NCBI GenBank assembly: GCA_964348015.1
Contig: CAYGBC010000031.1
Location: 1-37,274 of the forward strand
Direction: 5' to 3'
DNA from: SOIA01 sp964348015
GTDB lineage: Bacteria; Acidobacteriota; Aminicenantia; Aminicenantales; Aminicenantaceae
DNA length: 37,274 nt
Part shown: positions 1 to 8,330 of the stretch, piece after piece
Layout: every line of letters begins with the position of its first letter
How positions within the stretch are numbered: position 1 is the stretch's first letter
The notes under the pieces: model-generated
Databases searched by the model: none
Seen by the model: the letters and a program-made list of their open reading frames with translations, nothing else
What the model was told of the DNA's origin: nothing
Made by a program: the position numbers and the translations under genes

Positions 1-39
1 AAAAAAAGGGCGATACATTTCTCTGTATCGCCCTTTTTT
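1..39. terminator. Bidirectional Rho-independent terminator
   Basis: A perfect 10-bp stem (GGGCGATACA, positions 8-17, pairing with 24-33) encloses a 6-nt loop. It is flanked by seven A on the left and six T on the right, so it can terminate transcription from either side. It lies 40 nt past the stop codon of the minus-strand pilin gene and is the natural end of that transcript. Confidence 0.93.
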
Positions 40-78
40 CGACTGAATATGGCTATTCAGCAGAACTTGATACAATAA

Positions 79-612
79 TTATGTGCCGGTTGCGGCTGTC
101 CTGGGTGCTCGGACCCAAGAGCCATTCCACATGACCAAGTCGCGGTTGAAATGGGCCATCTGATTGACCACGAACATACCGGCTTCGGGATTAGACGGAT
201 CGAAGGCAAATCCCTCAAGAACCTTATCGCGACCCCAGGAAGCGACCAGGAAGTCATCCCCACCGGCTCCAGCGATTCCGTAGTTACCGTCAACTGCAAC
301 ACCGCAAAACACACGATATTGGTTGCCCCACTGGTCATTGATCGGGAGAACCTTGACGTAGAACGGAGAAAGGCCGGAATAGAAAGGAGCACTGGCATCA
401 TACGTACCGCTCTGCACAGGAGTGGTTCCGTTGTCCGTCACATAATCTGCAAGCGCTGTACAAATCGTGTTGATGTCCTTCATCGTGGTTTTCTGCTTGG
501 CTTTCTGGATGGCTGTGATGGCGTTCGGGATAAGAAGTGCGGCGAGAATTCCGATAATCGCAACAACGATGAGCAACTCGATCAGTGTAAACCCTCTTAA
601 TTTTTTTAACAT
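79..612 (-). CDS. Type IV pilin / GspG-like pseudopilin (prepilin)
   Basis: This 177-residue prepilin has a short basic leader (MLKKLRG), a prepilin peptidase site before Phe8, and the N-methylated helix FTLIELLIVVAIIGILAALL with the conserved Glu5 of the mature chain. The C-terminal half carries a DQWGNQY stretch and an Asp/Gly-rich segment (GAGGDDFLVASWGRDK). Both are typical of the type II secretion major pseudopilin GspG. It would be cleaved by a prepilin peptidase not seen in this window and assembled by PilB/PilC encoded next door. The start at 612 is set by AAGGAGG eight bases upstream. A sigma-54 promoter precedes it and a strong terminator follows. It could be the main pilus subunit or a secretion pseudopilin. 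The link to pilS/pilR favours the pilus role, while the sequence resembles GspG. Confidence 0.9.
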   Translation of the reverse strand: MLKKLRGFTLIELLIVVAIIGILAALLIPNAITAIQKAKQKTTMKDINTICTALADYVTDNGTTPVQSGTYDASAPFYSGLSPFYVKVLPINDQWGNQYRVFCGVAVDGNYGIAGAGGDDFLVASWGRDKVLEGFAFDPSNPEAGMFVVNQMAHFNRDLVMWNGSWVRAPRTAATGT

Positions 613-686
613 CTAAAACCTCCTTAAATATTTTGTTTTCGACTCAATGGCGATTCACAAGCTTTCGCCTTGAAATCGCGGTCGAC

Positions 687-714
687 GCTTATTTACTTGC
701 AATTTTTATGCCAA
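687..714 (-). promoter_or_regulatory. Sigma-54 promoter of the pilin gene
   Basis: Read on the minus strand, the sequence is TTGGCATAAAAATTGCA. It has GG at 712-711 and GC at 700-699 with exactly ten bases between, which is the -24/-12 spacing of RpoN promoters (consensus TGGCAC-N5-TTGCA). Transcription would start near 687, leaving a leader of about 75 nt. PilR, encoded just upstream, is a sigma-54 activator, so it is the obvious regulator. That regulatory link is inference. Confidence 0.85.
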
Positions 715-784
715 GTCATAATTTATTAAGTCATTGATAATAAGCAATATATGGAATAATAATTGATTATCAGCTTAAAAAAAC

Positions 785-808
785 GACAATATATGTCATT
801 TTTTGACA
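785..808. promoter_or_regulatory. Candidate PilR-binding half-site array
   Basis: Alternating GACA/TGTC half-sites occur at 785-788, 794-797 and 805-808. The first two form the dyad GACA-ATATA-TGTC. The array lies about 100 bp upstream of the predicted pilin transcription start, where sigma-54 activators usually bind. The Pseudomonas PilR consensus also contains a TGTC core. Binding is not proven. Confidence 0.5.
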
Positions 809-860
809 ATTTTTGGCACTCTTTAGGAACAATCCGTATCCCCTTATTTTTCTGCTATTT

Positions 861-2231
861 TCAGGAGTTAGACTTTAATCCGTACTTGTCGATGAGGTAC
901 CTCAGCGTGCGGTAACTGATCCCGAGCAGGGAAGCGGTCTCTCTGAGTTTCCCTCCAGCGGCCTGGCGAGCCTGCTTGATGTAATTCTTCGCGATATCAT
1001 CCAGGTGGGAGTTGAGACTGAATCCTGGCTCGAAGAGATAGGTGGTGTCAGGCTTTTTGTGCGGGGCCAGAAGCTCTTCAGGAAGGCTGTCCCTGGTGAT
1101 GATCCCCCTTTCCTCGATGGCCACAACTCTCTCGATTACATTCTCGAGCTCTCTGACGTTCCCCGGCCAGGGGTAAGATTCGAAGACATTCATCACCTCT
1201 GGAGCAATCCTCTTGGTTTTTCGTCCCATCTCCTGGCAGTATTTTTTAATGAAATGAGAAACCAAAAGGGGCAAATCCTCCTTTCTTTTCCTGAGCGGCG
1301 GCATCACAAGAGAAAGAACGTTCAGCCTGTAAAAAAGGTCTTCCCTGAATTTTCCTTCCTCGATTTTTCTCTTCAGATTCTGGTTCGTGGCGGCGATGAT
1401 GCGGACATCCACAGATATTTCTTCCGTCCCCCCGACTCTTCTGATTTTCTTATCCTGAAGAGCCCGGAGAAGCTTGACCTGCGTCATCGGAGACGTTTCC
1501 CCGACCTCATCTAAAAACAACACGCCTCCCTCCGCCACTTCAAACATCCCTTTTTTATCCGCTACCGCACCCGTGAACGATCCTTTCATGTGTCCGAAAA
1601 GTTCGCTTTCCAGCAGACTCTCCGGGACTGCCCCACAGTTAATGGAGACAAACGGCTTTTCTTGGTGACGGCTGATAAGGTGAATGGCTCTGGCCGCCAA
1701 TTCTTTTCCTGTCCCGCTTTCTCCTTCGATAAGAACGGTTGAATCCGTCGCCGCAATCTTTTCAATCAGGCTGAAAATTTCCATCATTCTCTTGCTTTTC
1801 CCTATGATATTATCGAAACTGTATTTCTCCCTGAGCTGTTTCTTCAGGAGGATATTCTCCTGTTTCAGCCGTCCGCGTTCCAGCCCCTGAGAAACGATGA
1901 TCTTCAACTCTTCCACATCGAATGGTTTGACTACATAATCCATCGCCCCTTCCTTCAGGGCTTCGACGGCCTGCTTGATCGTCCCGTAAGCCGTGACCAT
2001 GATCACAGGGATATAGGGTTTTGTATCTTTGACGCGCTTGAGGATTTCCATCCCGCTCAGCTGAGGAAGTTTGATGTCTGAGATGATCACGCTGAAGTCG
2101 TTCTTTTCTATCAATTCGAGCGCCTTGGGCCCAGAGTGGGAGGTCTCGACTTTGTACCCTTCCTTCTTGAAGACGACTGTGAGAAGGTCAAGAATGCTCT
2201 TCTCATCATCGACGATGAGTATTTTGTCCGT
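861..2231 (-). CDS. pilR: Sigma-54-dependent response regulator PilR, apparent ACG start
   Basis: This is an NtrC-family activator in the order receiver, AAA+ ATPase, HTH. Reading from 2231, the receiver has the acidic pair Asp8-Asp9, phosphoacceptor Asp52, the VTAYG switch region and the VKPF lysine. The AAA+ domain has Walker A GESGTGKE and the sigma-54 contact loop GSFTGA, where GAFTGA is the usual form. The C terminus carries a Fis-type helix-turn-helix (ETASLLGISYRTLRYLI). The first standard start in frame is TTG at 2114, which would delete the whole acidic pocket. The frame continues upstream as KILIVDDE and reaches an in-frame TAA with no ATG, GTG or TTG. AAGGAG lies six bases before an ACG at 2231, exactly where ATG would be expected. 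The gene follows pilS by 35 nt and very likely switches on the pilin promoter at 687-714. Confidence 0.9.
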   Translation of the reverse strand, partial: TDKILIVDDEKSILDLLTVVFKKEGYKVETSHSGPKALELIEKNDFSVIISDIKLPQLSGMEILKRVKDTKPYIPVIMVTAYGTIKQAVEALKEGAMDYVVKPFDVEELKIIVSQGLERGRLKQENILLKKQLREKYSFDNIIGKSKRMMEIFSLIEKIAATDSTVLIEGESGTGKELAARAIHLISRHQEKPFVSINCGAVPESLLESELFGHMKGSFTGAVADKKGMFEVAEGGVLFLDEVGETSPMTQVKLLRALQDKKIRRVGGTEEISVDVRIIAATNQNLKRKIEEGKFREDLFYRLNVLSLVMPPLRKRKEDLPLLVSHFIKKYCQEMGRKTKRIAPEVMNVFESYPWPGNVRELENVIERVVAIEERGIITRDSLPEELLAPHKKPDTTYLFEPGFSLNSHLDDIAKNYIKQARQAAGGKLRETASLLGISYRTLRYLIDKYGLKSNS

Positions 2232-2266
2232 TTTCTTCTCCTTTTTCGCTTATAGAGCCTGATTTC

Positions 2267-3520
2267 TCAGGCATTTCCCAAAGGCAGGATTACGATAATC
2301 TCTGTCCCCTTATTAGGTTCAGAGGCCACTTTGATCTTCCCCTTATAATCATCCACAATCTTGCGCACGACGGCCATCCCAAGTCCCTGGCCATCCTCGA
2401 ATTCCGAGTAAAAGGGCTCAAAAATCCTTTCTTTTTTATCCTCGGTCATTCCTATCCCTGTATCGGCAAATCTCAACTGGATCTTATCTTTCTTGATTCT
2501 CTCAAAATCAACGGTCAAGGTTCCTCCATCGGGCATAGCCTTGAGAGCATTCCTCAGTATATTCCAGAAAAGCTGCTTGAACTGATTAATATTCCCATAA
2601 TATTTTATATTCATCGAGCTGTAATTCCCTTGGACCTGCACATTCCCGTTCATTTCTCCGCTGCCTTGAATGAGCGTCAGTGTCTCCTTCAAGACGTCCG
2701 TCAGGTTAATCCGGGAAAAAGTTTTGGGAACAGGAGAAGCCAGATTCAAGAATTGTTCGATCGAATGGGATACTCTTTTGGATTCCGAGACAATGATATC
2801 CATCAGCTTCTTCTGTTCCTTCCTCAATCTCGACCCATCCTTGAGAACCTGGACAGACCCGGAGATGGCCGCAAGGGGATTCCTGATCTCATGAGCCAGC
2901 TGGGCAGAGACCTCACCTGCGACCGCGAGTTTGTTTTTGATCTCGAGTTCTTTTTGCGCCAGCTGCATCTCATCCTGAGCCTTCCGAAGCCTTTCGGTCA
3001 AATAATTCATGAAAAAAGCCACCAGAAAAAAGGCGCTCCAGGCCATGAATATATTGTAATTCATCAATCCTAAGGAAATTTCCATCTCCTGCCCAGGCCC
3101 GTAGTAAGGGATAAGCTGGAAATACATCAACTCGACCAGAATGCCCAAAGAAATCGCTGAAAGAGCGGCCGTGATATACGCTGCGCGCTTGGAAAGAATT
3201 ATGCTCGCTGCGATGATGTCGAATACATAAAGAAAGTAAAAGAATCCCTGCAATCCGCCAGAAATATAGACAAGAGCGGTTATCAGAATCAGGTCGAAAA
3301 AAATTTGGGCAGAAACCTGAAGCGCGTAATACTTCCCAAACATGTAGAGAACGATGTAGAGCAAAGAGAGCATGTAGAAAGACACTATCAAATAGAACTG
3401 GTTCAGAGAGAGGAACGCCGATGTGCTGAATTGAATGATGAGTGCCGAAACAACAAGAGATGTAACGATGACCAGACGCAAGAGTATGAGCCTGAGGACG
3501 TCTTTTTTTTCTGTGCTCAT
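2267..3520 (-). CDS. pilS: Sensor histidine kinase PilS
   Basis: This 417-residue membrane histidine kinase has about six hydrophobic segments in residues 8-175, a short coiled linker (176-200), and a HisKA/HATPase core. The H-box is AHEIRNPL with phosphorylated His210. The N-box is NILRNALKAM, and the G-boxes are DTGIGM and GQGLGMAVV. There is no periplasmic sensor domain or clear PAS fold. This matches PilS, whose transmembrane bundle senses pilin levels in the membrane in Pseudomonas. Its ATG overlaps the pilC stop by 4 nt (ATGA), so the two are translationally coupled. It pairs with the adjacent pilR. Confidence 0.9.
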   Translation of the reverse strand: MSTEKKDVLRLILLRLVIVTSLVVSALIIQFSTSAFLSLNQFYLIVSFYMLSLLYIVLYMFGKYYALQVSAQIFFDLILITALVYISGGLQGFFYFLYVFDIIAASIILSKRAAYITAALSAISLGILVELMYFQLIPYYGPGQEMEISLGLMNYNIFMAWSAFFLVAFFMNYLTERLRKAQDEMQLAQKELEIKNKLAVAGEVSAQLAHEIRNPLAAISGSVQVLKDGSRLRKEQKKLMDIIVSESKRVSHSIEQFLNLASPVPKTFSRINLTDVLKETLTLIQGSGEMNGNVQVQGNYSSMNIKYYGNINQFKQLFWNILRNALKAMPDGGTLTVDFERIKKDKIQLRFADTGIGMTEDKKERIFEPFYSEFEDGQGLGMAVVRKIVDDYKGKIKVASEPNKGTEIIVILPLGNA

Positions 3521-4722
3521 CCAAACTGTGCGATCAGGCTGAAGACCGGAAGATACATGGATATGACGATGGTTCCGATCAAGCTTCCGACAAAGATGAG
3601 AAGAATCGGCTCCAATATCGAGAGAAGACTTCCAACCGCGGCCTCGACTTCATCATCGTAAAAATCGGCCAATTTCGTGAGCATGGCATCCAGAGTTCCT
3701 GTGGCCTCTCCCACGCCCACCATCTGTGTAAGCATCAAAGGAAACTGGCCCTTTTCTTTGAACGCATCCGTCAAGCTTGTTCCTTCAGCGACTTGGGCGC
3801 GAGACAGCATAATCCGGCCTTCCAGAAGAACATTTCCGGCTGTAGAGGAAGTGATCTTCAGGCTCTCCATCATGGGCACGCCTCCTGATAGGAGTGTGCT
3901 CAATGTCCGCGTGATTCTAGAGAGGGCGACTTTTTCGATCAGTTTTCCAAACAGAGGGATCTTCAGTGACGCGGTATCGACGGCCTTCCTTCCTGCCGGT
4001 GTCCTTTTAAAGTACCTGAAAAGAATGATAAATCCTATGAGTCCAATAAACATCCAGAATATATAACTCTGGATAAAGTTGCTCACAGCCAGCATAATCT
4101 TGGAAAGAATCGGCATGTCAGCTCCGAGCTCAGCGAAAATCCCAGAGAAAATCGGAACAACCTTCCACAACATGAAAATCGTGACGATTATCGAAAAAAT
4201 AAATATGGCTGTGGGATAAGTCATGGCCTGTTTGACCTGCGCCCTCAACTTCACGATCCTCTCCTGGTATTCAGCCAGCCGGCGGAGCATGATATCCAGC
4301 GAACCGCTCTGCTCACCGGAAGCCACAAGGTTACAGTAGAGGTCATCAAAAACCTTGGGAAATTTTTTCTTGGCTTGATTCAGAGTGGCGCCAGCTTCAA
4401 CGTCCCGCCTCACTTGAGTGATCACATTCTTGAAATATTTGTTCTTAGTCTGATGGGCCAGCATGCCCAGACCTTGAATCAGCGGAAGGTCTGCGTCTAT
4501 TAAAACCGAAAGCTGCCGGCTGTAGACCGCCAGCTCTTTAAGCGAGACTTTCTCTTTTGTGAGGAAAGGTATCTTGAGTTCGGTTGGCTTCTTTTTGACA
4601 TTGATGACGGTGACTTGTTCTCTCTGGAGAATTCTCGTGAGGTCCGCAGCCGACTTGGCCACGCGTTCTCCCTCTACGACATCTCCTAACCGGTTTCTTC
4701 CTTTCCAGACAAAGACAGCCAT
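3517..4722 (-). CDS. pilC: Type IV pilus inner-membrane platform protein PilC
   Basis: This 401-residue GspF/PilC-family protein has two homologous T2SSF domains (about residues 70-190 and 270-395). Each starts with the family pattern of a short helix followed by hydrophobic spans. Examples are ELAVYSRQLSVLIDADLPLIQGL in the first copy, and LSTLLSGGVPMMESL followed by GSLIGTIVISMYLPVF in the second. Strong membrane segments lie near residues 170-190, 220-240 and 370-395. PilC is the membrane platform on which PilB and PilT act. Its length is normal for the family. It lies 9 nt after pilT and overlaps pilS by 4 nt. Confidence 0.95.
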   Translation of the reverse strand: MAVFVWKGRNRLGDVVEGERVAKSAADLTRILQREQVTVINVKKKPTELKIPFLTKEKVSLKELAVYSRQLSVLIDADLPLIQGLGMLAHQTKNKYFKNVITQVRRDVEAGATLNQAKKKFPKVFDDLYCNLVASGEQSGSLDIMLRRLAEYQERIVKLRAQVKQAMTYPTAIFIFSIIVTIFMLWKVVPIFSGIFAELGADMPILSKIMLAVSNFIQSYIFWMFIGLIGFIILFRYFKRTPAGRKAVDTASLKIPLFGKLIEKVALSRITRTLSTLLSGGVPMMESLKITSSTAGNVLLEGRIMLSRAQVAEGTSLTDAFKEKGQFPLMLTQMVGVGEATGTLDAMLTKLADFYDDEVEAAVGSLLSILEPILLIFVGSLIGTIVISMYLPVFSLIAQFG

Positions 4723-4731
4723 AACTCCCCC

Positions 4732-5853
4732 TTATGTTTTTCTCATTGAATCCGGAGCAGGACCGCGAGTGGGAACCTTGACCCCTTCTTTCCTTTGAAT
4801 AATCTCTGTCAGCTCTTCCGGCTTGTAGGAGACTTTCATCGCGGTCTCAAGGGTGATCATTCCCCTGAAATAGAGTGTGGCTAAAGACTGGTTAAAGGTC
4901 TGCATGCCGTACTTCTCTTGTCCCATCTGCATCGCCGAGTAGATCTGATGGAGTTTATTTTCTCTGATAAGGTTCCTGATGGCTGCGTTCGGGATGAGCA
5001 GCTCCAGAGCCAAAACTCTTCCCTTGCCGTCTGCTCGAGGCAAAAGGGACTGAGTGATCACTGCCTCCAGAGACATGGAAAGTGTTATCCTCACCTGGTC
5101 TTGATATTGAGGTGGGAAAATATCGACAATTCTCGATACGGTTTCCGCAGCAGAATTCGTATGAAGGGTAGAGAACGTGAGATGACCGGTCTCGGCCACA
5201 TGAAGAGTAGCTTCCACTGTCTGCAGGTCTCTCATCTCTCCGACAAGGACCACATCCGGGTCTTCTCTGAGAACAGAACGAAGCGCATTGGGGTAGGACA
5301 GTGTGTCCACATGGAGTTCCCTCTGATTGATCATGGACTTTCGCGGAGTGAAATAATACTCGATCGGGTCTTCAATCGTGACGACATGAACGTCTCTTTG
5401 GTCGTTGATAAAGTTTATCATGCACGCCAAGGTCGTCGATTTCCCGCATCCTGTCGGGCCGGTCACCAAAACCAATCCCCGAGGCAACGAACAGAGCTGG
5501 GCGATCCTCTGGGGAAGCCCGAGCTGAGCGAAACTCCAATTCTGGCTGAGGAATCTTCGGAACGCAGCCGCGACAGCTCCTCTTTGCATATAGACATTTC
5601 CCCGAAAACGGCCAATGTCTTTAAGACCAAAGGAAAAATCAAGCTCGAATTTTTCCTCGAATGTTTTTTTCTGTTTATCCGTTAAAAGGCTGTACACAAG
5701 CTCCTTGGTCTCAACGGGAGTCAGCGCCGGATAATCGAGCGAGATCAGACGTCCATGAACTCTAATCCGGGGTGGAATGCGTGTGCTCAAATGTAAATCG
5801 CTGGCATTCCGATCAACTGTCTGCTTTAGCAGCTCCTGAATCGTTATCGCCAC
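4732..5853 (-). CDS. pilT: Twitching motility retraction ATPase PilT
   Basis: This 373-residue hexameric retraction ATPase has an N-terminal PAS-like domain (1-100) and a RecA-type core with Walker A GPTGCGKST (132-140), an Asp box (TIEDPIEY), Walker B (REDPDVVLVGEMRD) and a His box (STLHTN). The AIRNLIRE motif is the specific mark of PilT against PilB. It powers pilus disassembly and twitching. Translation starts at GTG 5853, supported by GGAGG six bases upstream. The start lies 41 nt inside the end of pilB, so the two overlap in different frames and are probably coupled. Confidence 0.96.
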   Translation of the reverse strand: MAITIQELLKQTVDRNASDLHLSTRIPPRIRVHGRLISLDYPALTPVETKELVYSLLTDKQKKTFEEKFELDFSFGLKDIGRFRGNVYMQRGAVAAAFRRFLSQNWSFAQLGLPQRIAQLCSLPRGLVLVTGPTGCGKSTTLACMINFINDQRDVHVVTIEDPIEYYFTPRKSMINQRELHVDTLSYPNALRSVLREDPDVVLVGEMRDLQTVEATLHVAETGHLTFSTLHTNSAAETVSRIVDIFPPQYQDQVRITLSMSLEAVITQSLLPRADGKGRVLALELLIPNAAIRNLIRENKLHQIYSAMQMGQEKYGMQTFNQSLATLYFRGMITLETAMKVSYKPEELTEIIQRKEGVKVPTRGPAPDSMRKT

Positions 5854-7588
5854 TCTGCACCTCCATATCTCTCACGGTTTCTCTTAAAACTTCTTCGATT
5901 GAAGTGACACCGTCTTTTATTTTAGCCAGTCCGCTTTTGCGCAGCGAAATCATCTTATTCCTGAGTGCCACCTCTTTGATGTCTTTGGGCTGAGACTTGG
6001 CCAAAATCAGGTCTTTGATATCATTCGTTACCTGCATGACTTCAAACAACCCGACTCTCCCCTTGTACCCTGTATCCGCGCAGGTGGCGCAGCCTTTGGC
6101 CTTATAAGGCTTAACCTTTTCTGCCTCTTCAGGAGAGAATCCAATATCCACAAGGGCTTCAGGCGCGATCTTGTGCTCCTCCAGGCATTTCTTGCACAGC
6201 CTTCTCACCAATCTTTGAGCCACCACAAGAACAAGCGAGTCCGAAATCAAAAAGGGCTCGACATTCATGTTGAGCAACCTGGAAATCGTGCCCGCCGCAT
6301 CATTGGTATGAACTGTGGAGAAGACCAAATGTCCTGTCAGCGCGGCCTTCACTGCAATATCTACGGTTTCATAATCCCTCATCTCCCCGATAAGCATGAT
6401 ATCGGGGTCCTGCCTCAAGAAGGACCGGAGAGAAGACGCGAAATTCAAGCCAATTTCTTCCTTGATGTTGACCTGGTTGACTCCCGCCATATAAAACTCC
6501 ACGGGGTCCTCCGCCGTCATGATGTTTTTTTCCTGGGAATTGAGTGTGGATATCGCAGAATACAGAGTGTTTGTCTTACCGCTTCCTGTCGGCCCGGTCA
6601 CGAGAATAATCCCGAAGGGCAGTCGTATGGCTTCCTGAAAAAGACCGAGGGATTCTTTCTCAAAGCCGAGTTTTGTGAGGTCTAACTGCAAGTTTTCCCG
6701 GTCGAGGATACGGGAGACGATTTTCTCCCCGAATATAGTCGGTATACAGGAAATTCTCATGTCGACTTCTTTTCGGTTGTCATCTCCCCACTTCACTCTC
6801 ATTTTCAAACGGCCGTCCTGCGGCAGCCTCTTCTCAGCAATATCCATGCTGGAGAGAATCTTCACACGGGATGTGACCGGGTTCTTGAATTTCATGGCCA
6901 GGTCCATCATTTCATGAAGAACACCGTCAATACGGTACCTGACCCGGAAGGAACGTTCATAAGGCTCGAAATGAACGTCGCTGGCTCCTTTTTTAATCGC
7001 GTCCATAAAAATCGTGTTCACAAGAGTGATGACAGGCGCCTCCTCGGTAGAACGGGTCAACTCTTCGATGTCATATTCTTCCTCTTCTTCTTCGACGACA
7101 TTCACCGAACCGTCATCAGCCTGTTCGATCTCGTCGATTATCTCTCTGACACGCATAGAATCAGATGCGCCGTAGTATTTGTTTATGGCCTCAGAAATTC
7201 CCGATTCAGATGCGATCACGGGTTGGATACTCAAACTCGTTCGAAACCTGACATTTTCAATCACGTCCAGGTCTGTCGGGTCAACCATCGCCATGGTCAG
7301 AAAAGACCGGATTCGATGAATGGGCATGATCATGTGTTTCTTGGCGATGTCCGCGGGGATAAGCTCTATGACATCCGGATACACTTCGAACTGACTGAGG
7401 TCGATATAAGGATAACCCAGCTGTCGGCTTAAGGCCTGAGCCATGTCCTCTTCTGTGATAAAACCTAAAGCGACAAGGGCACTTCCGACAGTGACTTTAT
7501 TCTTTTTCTCATACTCGAGAGCGGATTTTAACTGCTCTGCAGAGATGAGTTTTTCCCGAATGAGAAGTTCACCAAGATTTGATCCCAT
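5813..7588 (-). CDS. pilB: Type IV pilus assembly ATPase PilB
   Basis: This is the 591-residue extension ATPase. An N-terminal MshEN/GSPII_E_N domain (about 1-140), a type known to bind c-di-GMP in some relatives, is followed by an acidic linker (160-180). The RecA-like core has Walker A GPTGSGKT (332-339) and Walker B RQDPDIMLIGEMRD. A tetracysteine zinc site (CKKC and CATC) lies near residues 480-520 and marks PilB/GspE against PilT. The start at 7588 is ATG preceded by AAGGACAG. It is the first gene of the pilB-T-C-S-R run, the gene order I recall for Geobacter. Its promoter region carries a GACA-N5-TGTC dyad. Confidence 0.96.
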   Translation of the reverse strand: MGSNLGELLIREKLISAEQLKSALEYEKKNKVTVGSALVALGFITEEDMAQALSRQLGYPYIDLSQFEVYPDVIELIPADIAKKHMIMPIHRIRSFLTMAMVDPTDLDVIENVRFRTSLSIQPVIASESGISEAINKYYGASDSMRVREIIDEIEQADDGSVNVVEEEEEEYDIEELTRSTEEAPVITLVNTIFMDAIKKGASDVHFEPYERSFRVRYRIDGVLHEMMDLAMKFKNPVTSRVKILSSMDIAEKRLPQDGRLKMRVKWGDDNRKEVDMRISCIPTIFGEKIVSRILDRENLQLDLTKLGFEKESLGLFQEAIRLPFGIILVTGPTGSGKTNTLYSAISTLNSQEKNIMTAEDPVEFYMAGVNQVNIKEEIGLNFASSLRSFLRQDPDIMLIGEMRDYETVDIAVKAALTGHLVFSTVHTNDAAGTISRLLNMNVEPFLISDSLVLVVAQRLVRRLCKKCLEEHKIAPEALVDIGFSPEEAEKVKPYKAKGCATCADTGYKGRVGLFEVMQVTNDIKDLILAKSQPKDIKEVALRNKMISLRKSGLAKIKDGVTSIEEVLRETVRDMEVQSGDNDSGAAKADS

Positions 7589-7610
7589 TTTCTGTCCTTA
7601 AAGTGTTTAT

Positions 7611-7639
7611 AAAATATATAATTTGACAATATTTGTCAA
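7611..7639 (-). promoter_or_regulatory. Predicted pilB operon promoter with overlapping dyad
   Basis: On the minus strand TTGACA (7639-7634) is followed after 17 bp by TATTTT (7616-7611), a perfect -35 with a weak -10. The perfect dyad TTGACA-AATAT-TGTCAA (7623-7639) covers the -35 box. It has the same GACA-N5-TGTC form as the site upstream of the pilin gene, so it may be an operator. The -35 box itself supplies one arm, so chance is possible. Confidence 0.5.
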
Positions 7640-8081
7640 CTTTTAACTCAAGCCTTTTAATAGGTCTTCCAAACATGAAGGACGCTGTCCTCTTCCGACT
7701 TTTCTCTTTGAGCACATCCATTTTAAATAACGTCCGCATGACTTGCGCGACAGCTTCCAATATTTGCAGAGAACGGTTGGAGTGTCAATCATCCGTTGAG
7801 AGGATTTGAAAGGTGAATTTTGAATTTATTCCCTCATCTGAAAAGACTATGCGGTTCATCGCGATAGAGGAGGACTCCCTAAGGACTTCCAACCGGCAGA
7901 TTGTCCGAGCCTTTTCCGGCTTTCTCATTCTTCTTCCTATAGGAGGCCGCAAGATACAGAGTCAGGCTCAATGCGGATGGCTTCCCAAAAGGAAACTTTC
8001 ACCGCAATCCATGGCTTAAGGATTGAATGATTACTGAAGGAGGACGGATATTTGAAAAGATGGGGAGACTTCAGCCAGGCT
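7640..8081. other. Intergenic stretch with no supported gene
   Basis: This stretch upstream of the pilB promoter holds only short reading frames without convincing protein character or ribosome sites. I see no tRNA, terminator or long repeat. Confidence 0.6.
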
Positions 8082-8330
8082 TCAATAATTCTCCCACCAA
8101 TCCCCTATCTCTTGAGGCATTCCCGATTCATTTCTGTAAATAAAACGCGCCGCTCTCTCTCCACTCCCGTTGTCATGCTCAAAGATGATCACCTTGCAGA
8201 GAGGGGCGATCTGGTCGAAATATTCTCTCGCCTTGGCTCTCGCCTCATCAAAGGAATACGTGGCGTCATCGAACAGGATCGGAAAACCTATTCTTTCTTT
8301 ATATCCTCTGAGGTAAAATCTTTTTTCCAT
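8082..8330 (-). CDS. Small hypothetical protein (82 aa)
   Basis: I do not recognise the family. The 82-residue product has a balanced composition with many aromatic and charged residues (FYLRGYKERIGF at the start, GDWWENY at the end). It has no membrane segment or signal. GGAGGG lies three bases before the ATG at 8330, closer than ideal, inside the overlapping end of an upstream reading frame (TAATG). It reads as a small soluble cytoplasmic protein. The opposite strand has a longer open frame over the same bases, but its composition is not protein-like. Confidence 0.6.
   Translation of the reverse strand: MEKRFYLRGYKERIGFPILFDDATYSFDEARAKAREYFDQIAPLCKVIIFEHDNGSGERAARFIYRNESGMPQEIGDWWENY

Noticed and set aside
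812..830. TGGCAC on the plus strand resembling a sigma-54 -24 box
   Set aside because: TGGCAC is followed by TCTTTAGGAAC with no GC at the -12 position, and no plus-strand gene starts nearby.
7569..7760. Open frame of 63 codons on the minus strand upstream of pilB
   Set aside because: It runs through the predicted pilB promoter and overlaps the pilB start in another frame. Composition is not protein-like and there is no ribosome site.
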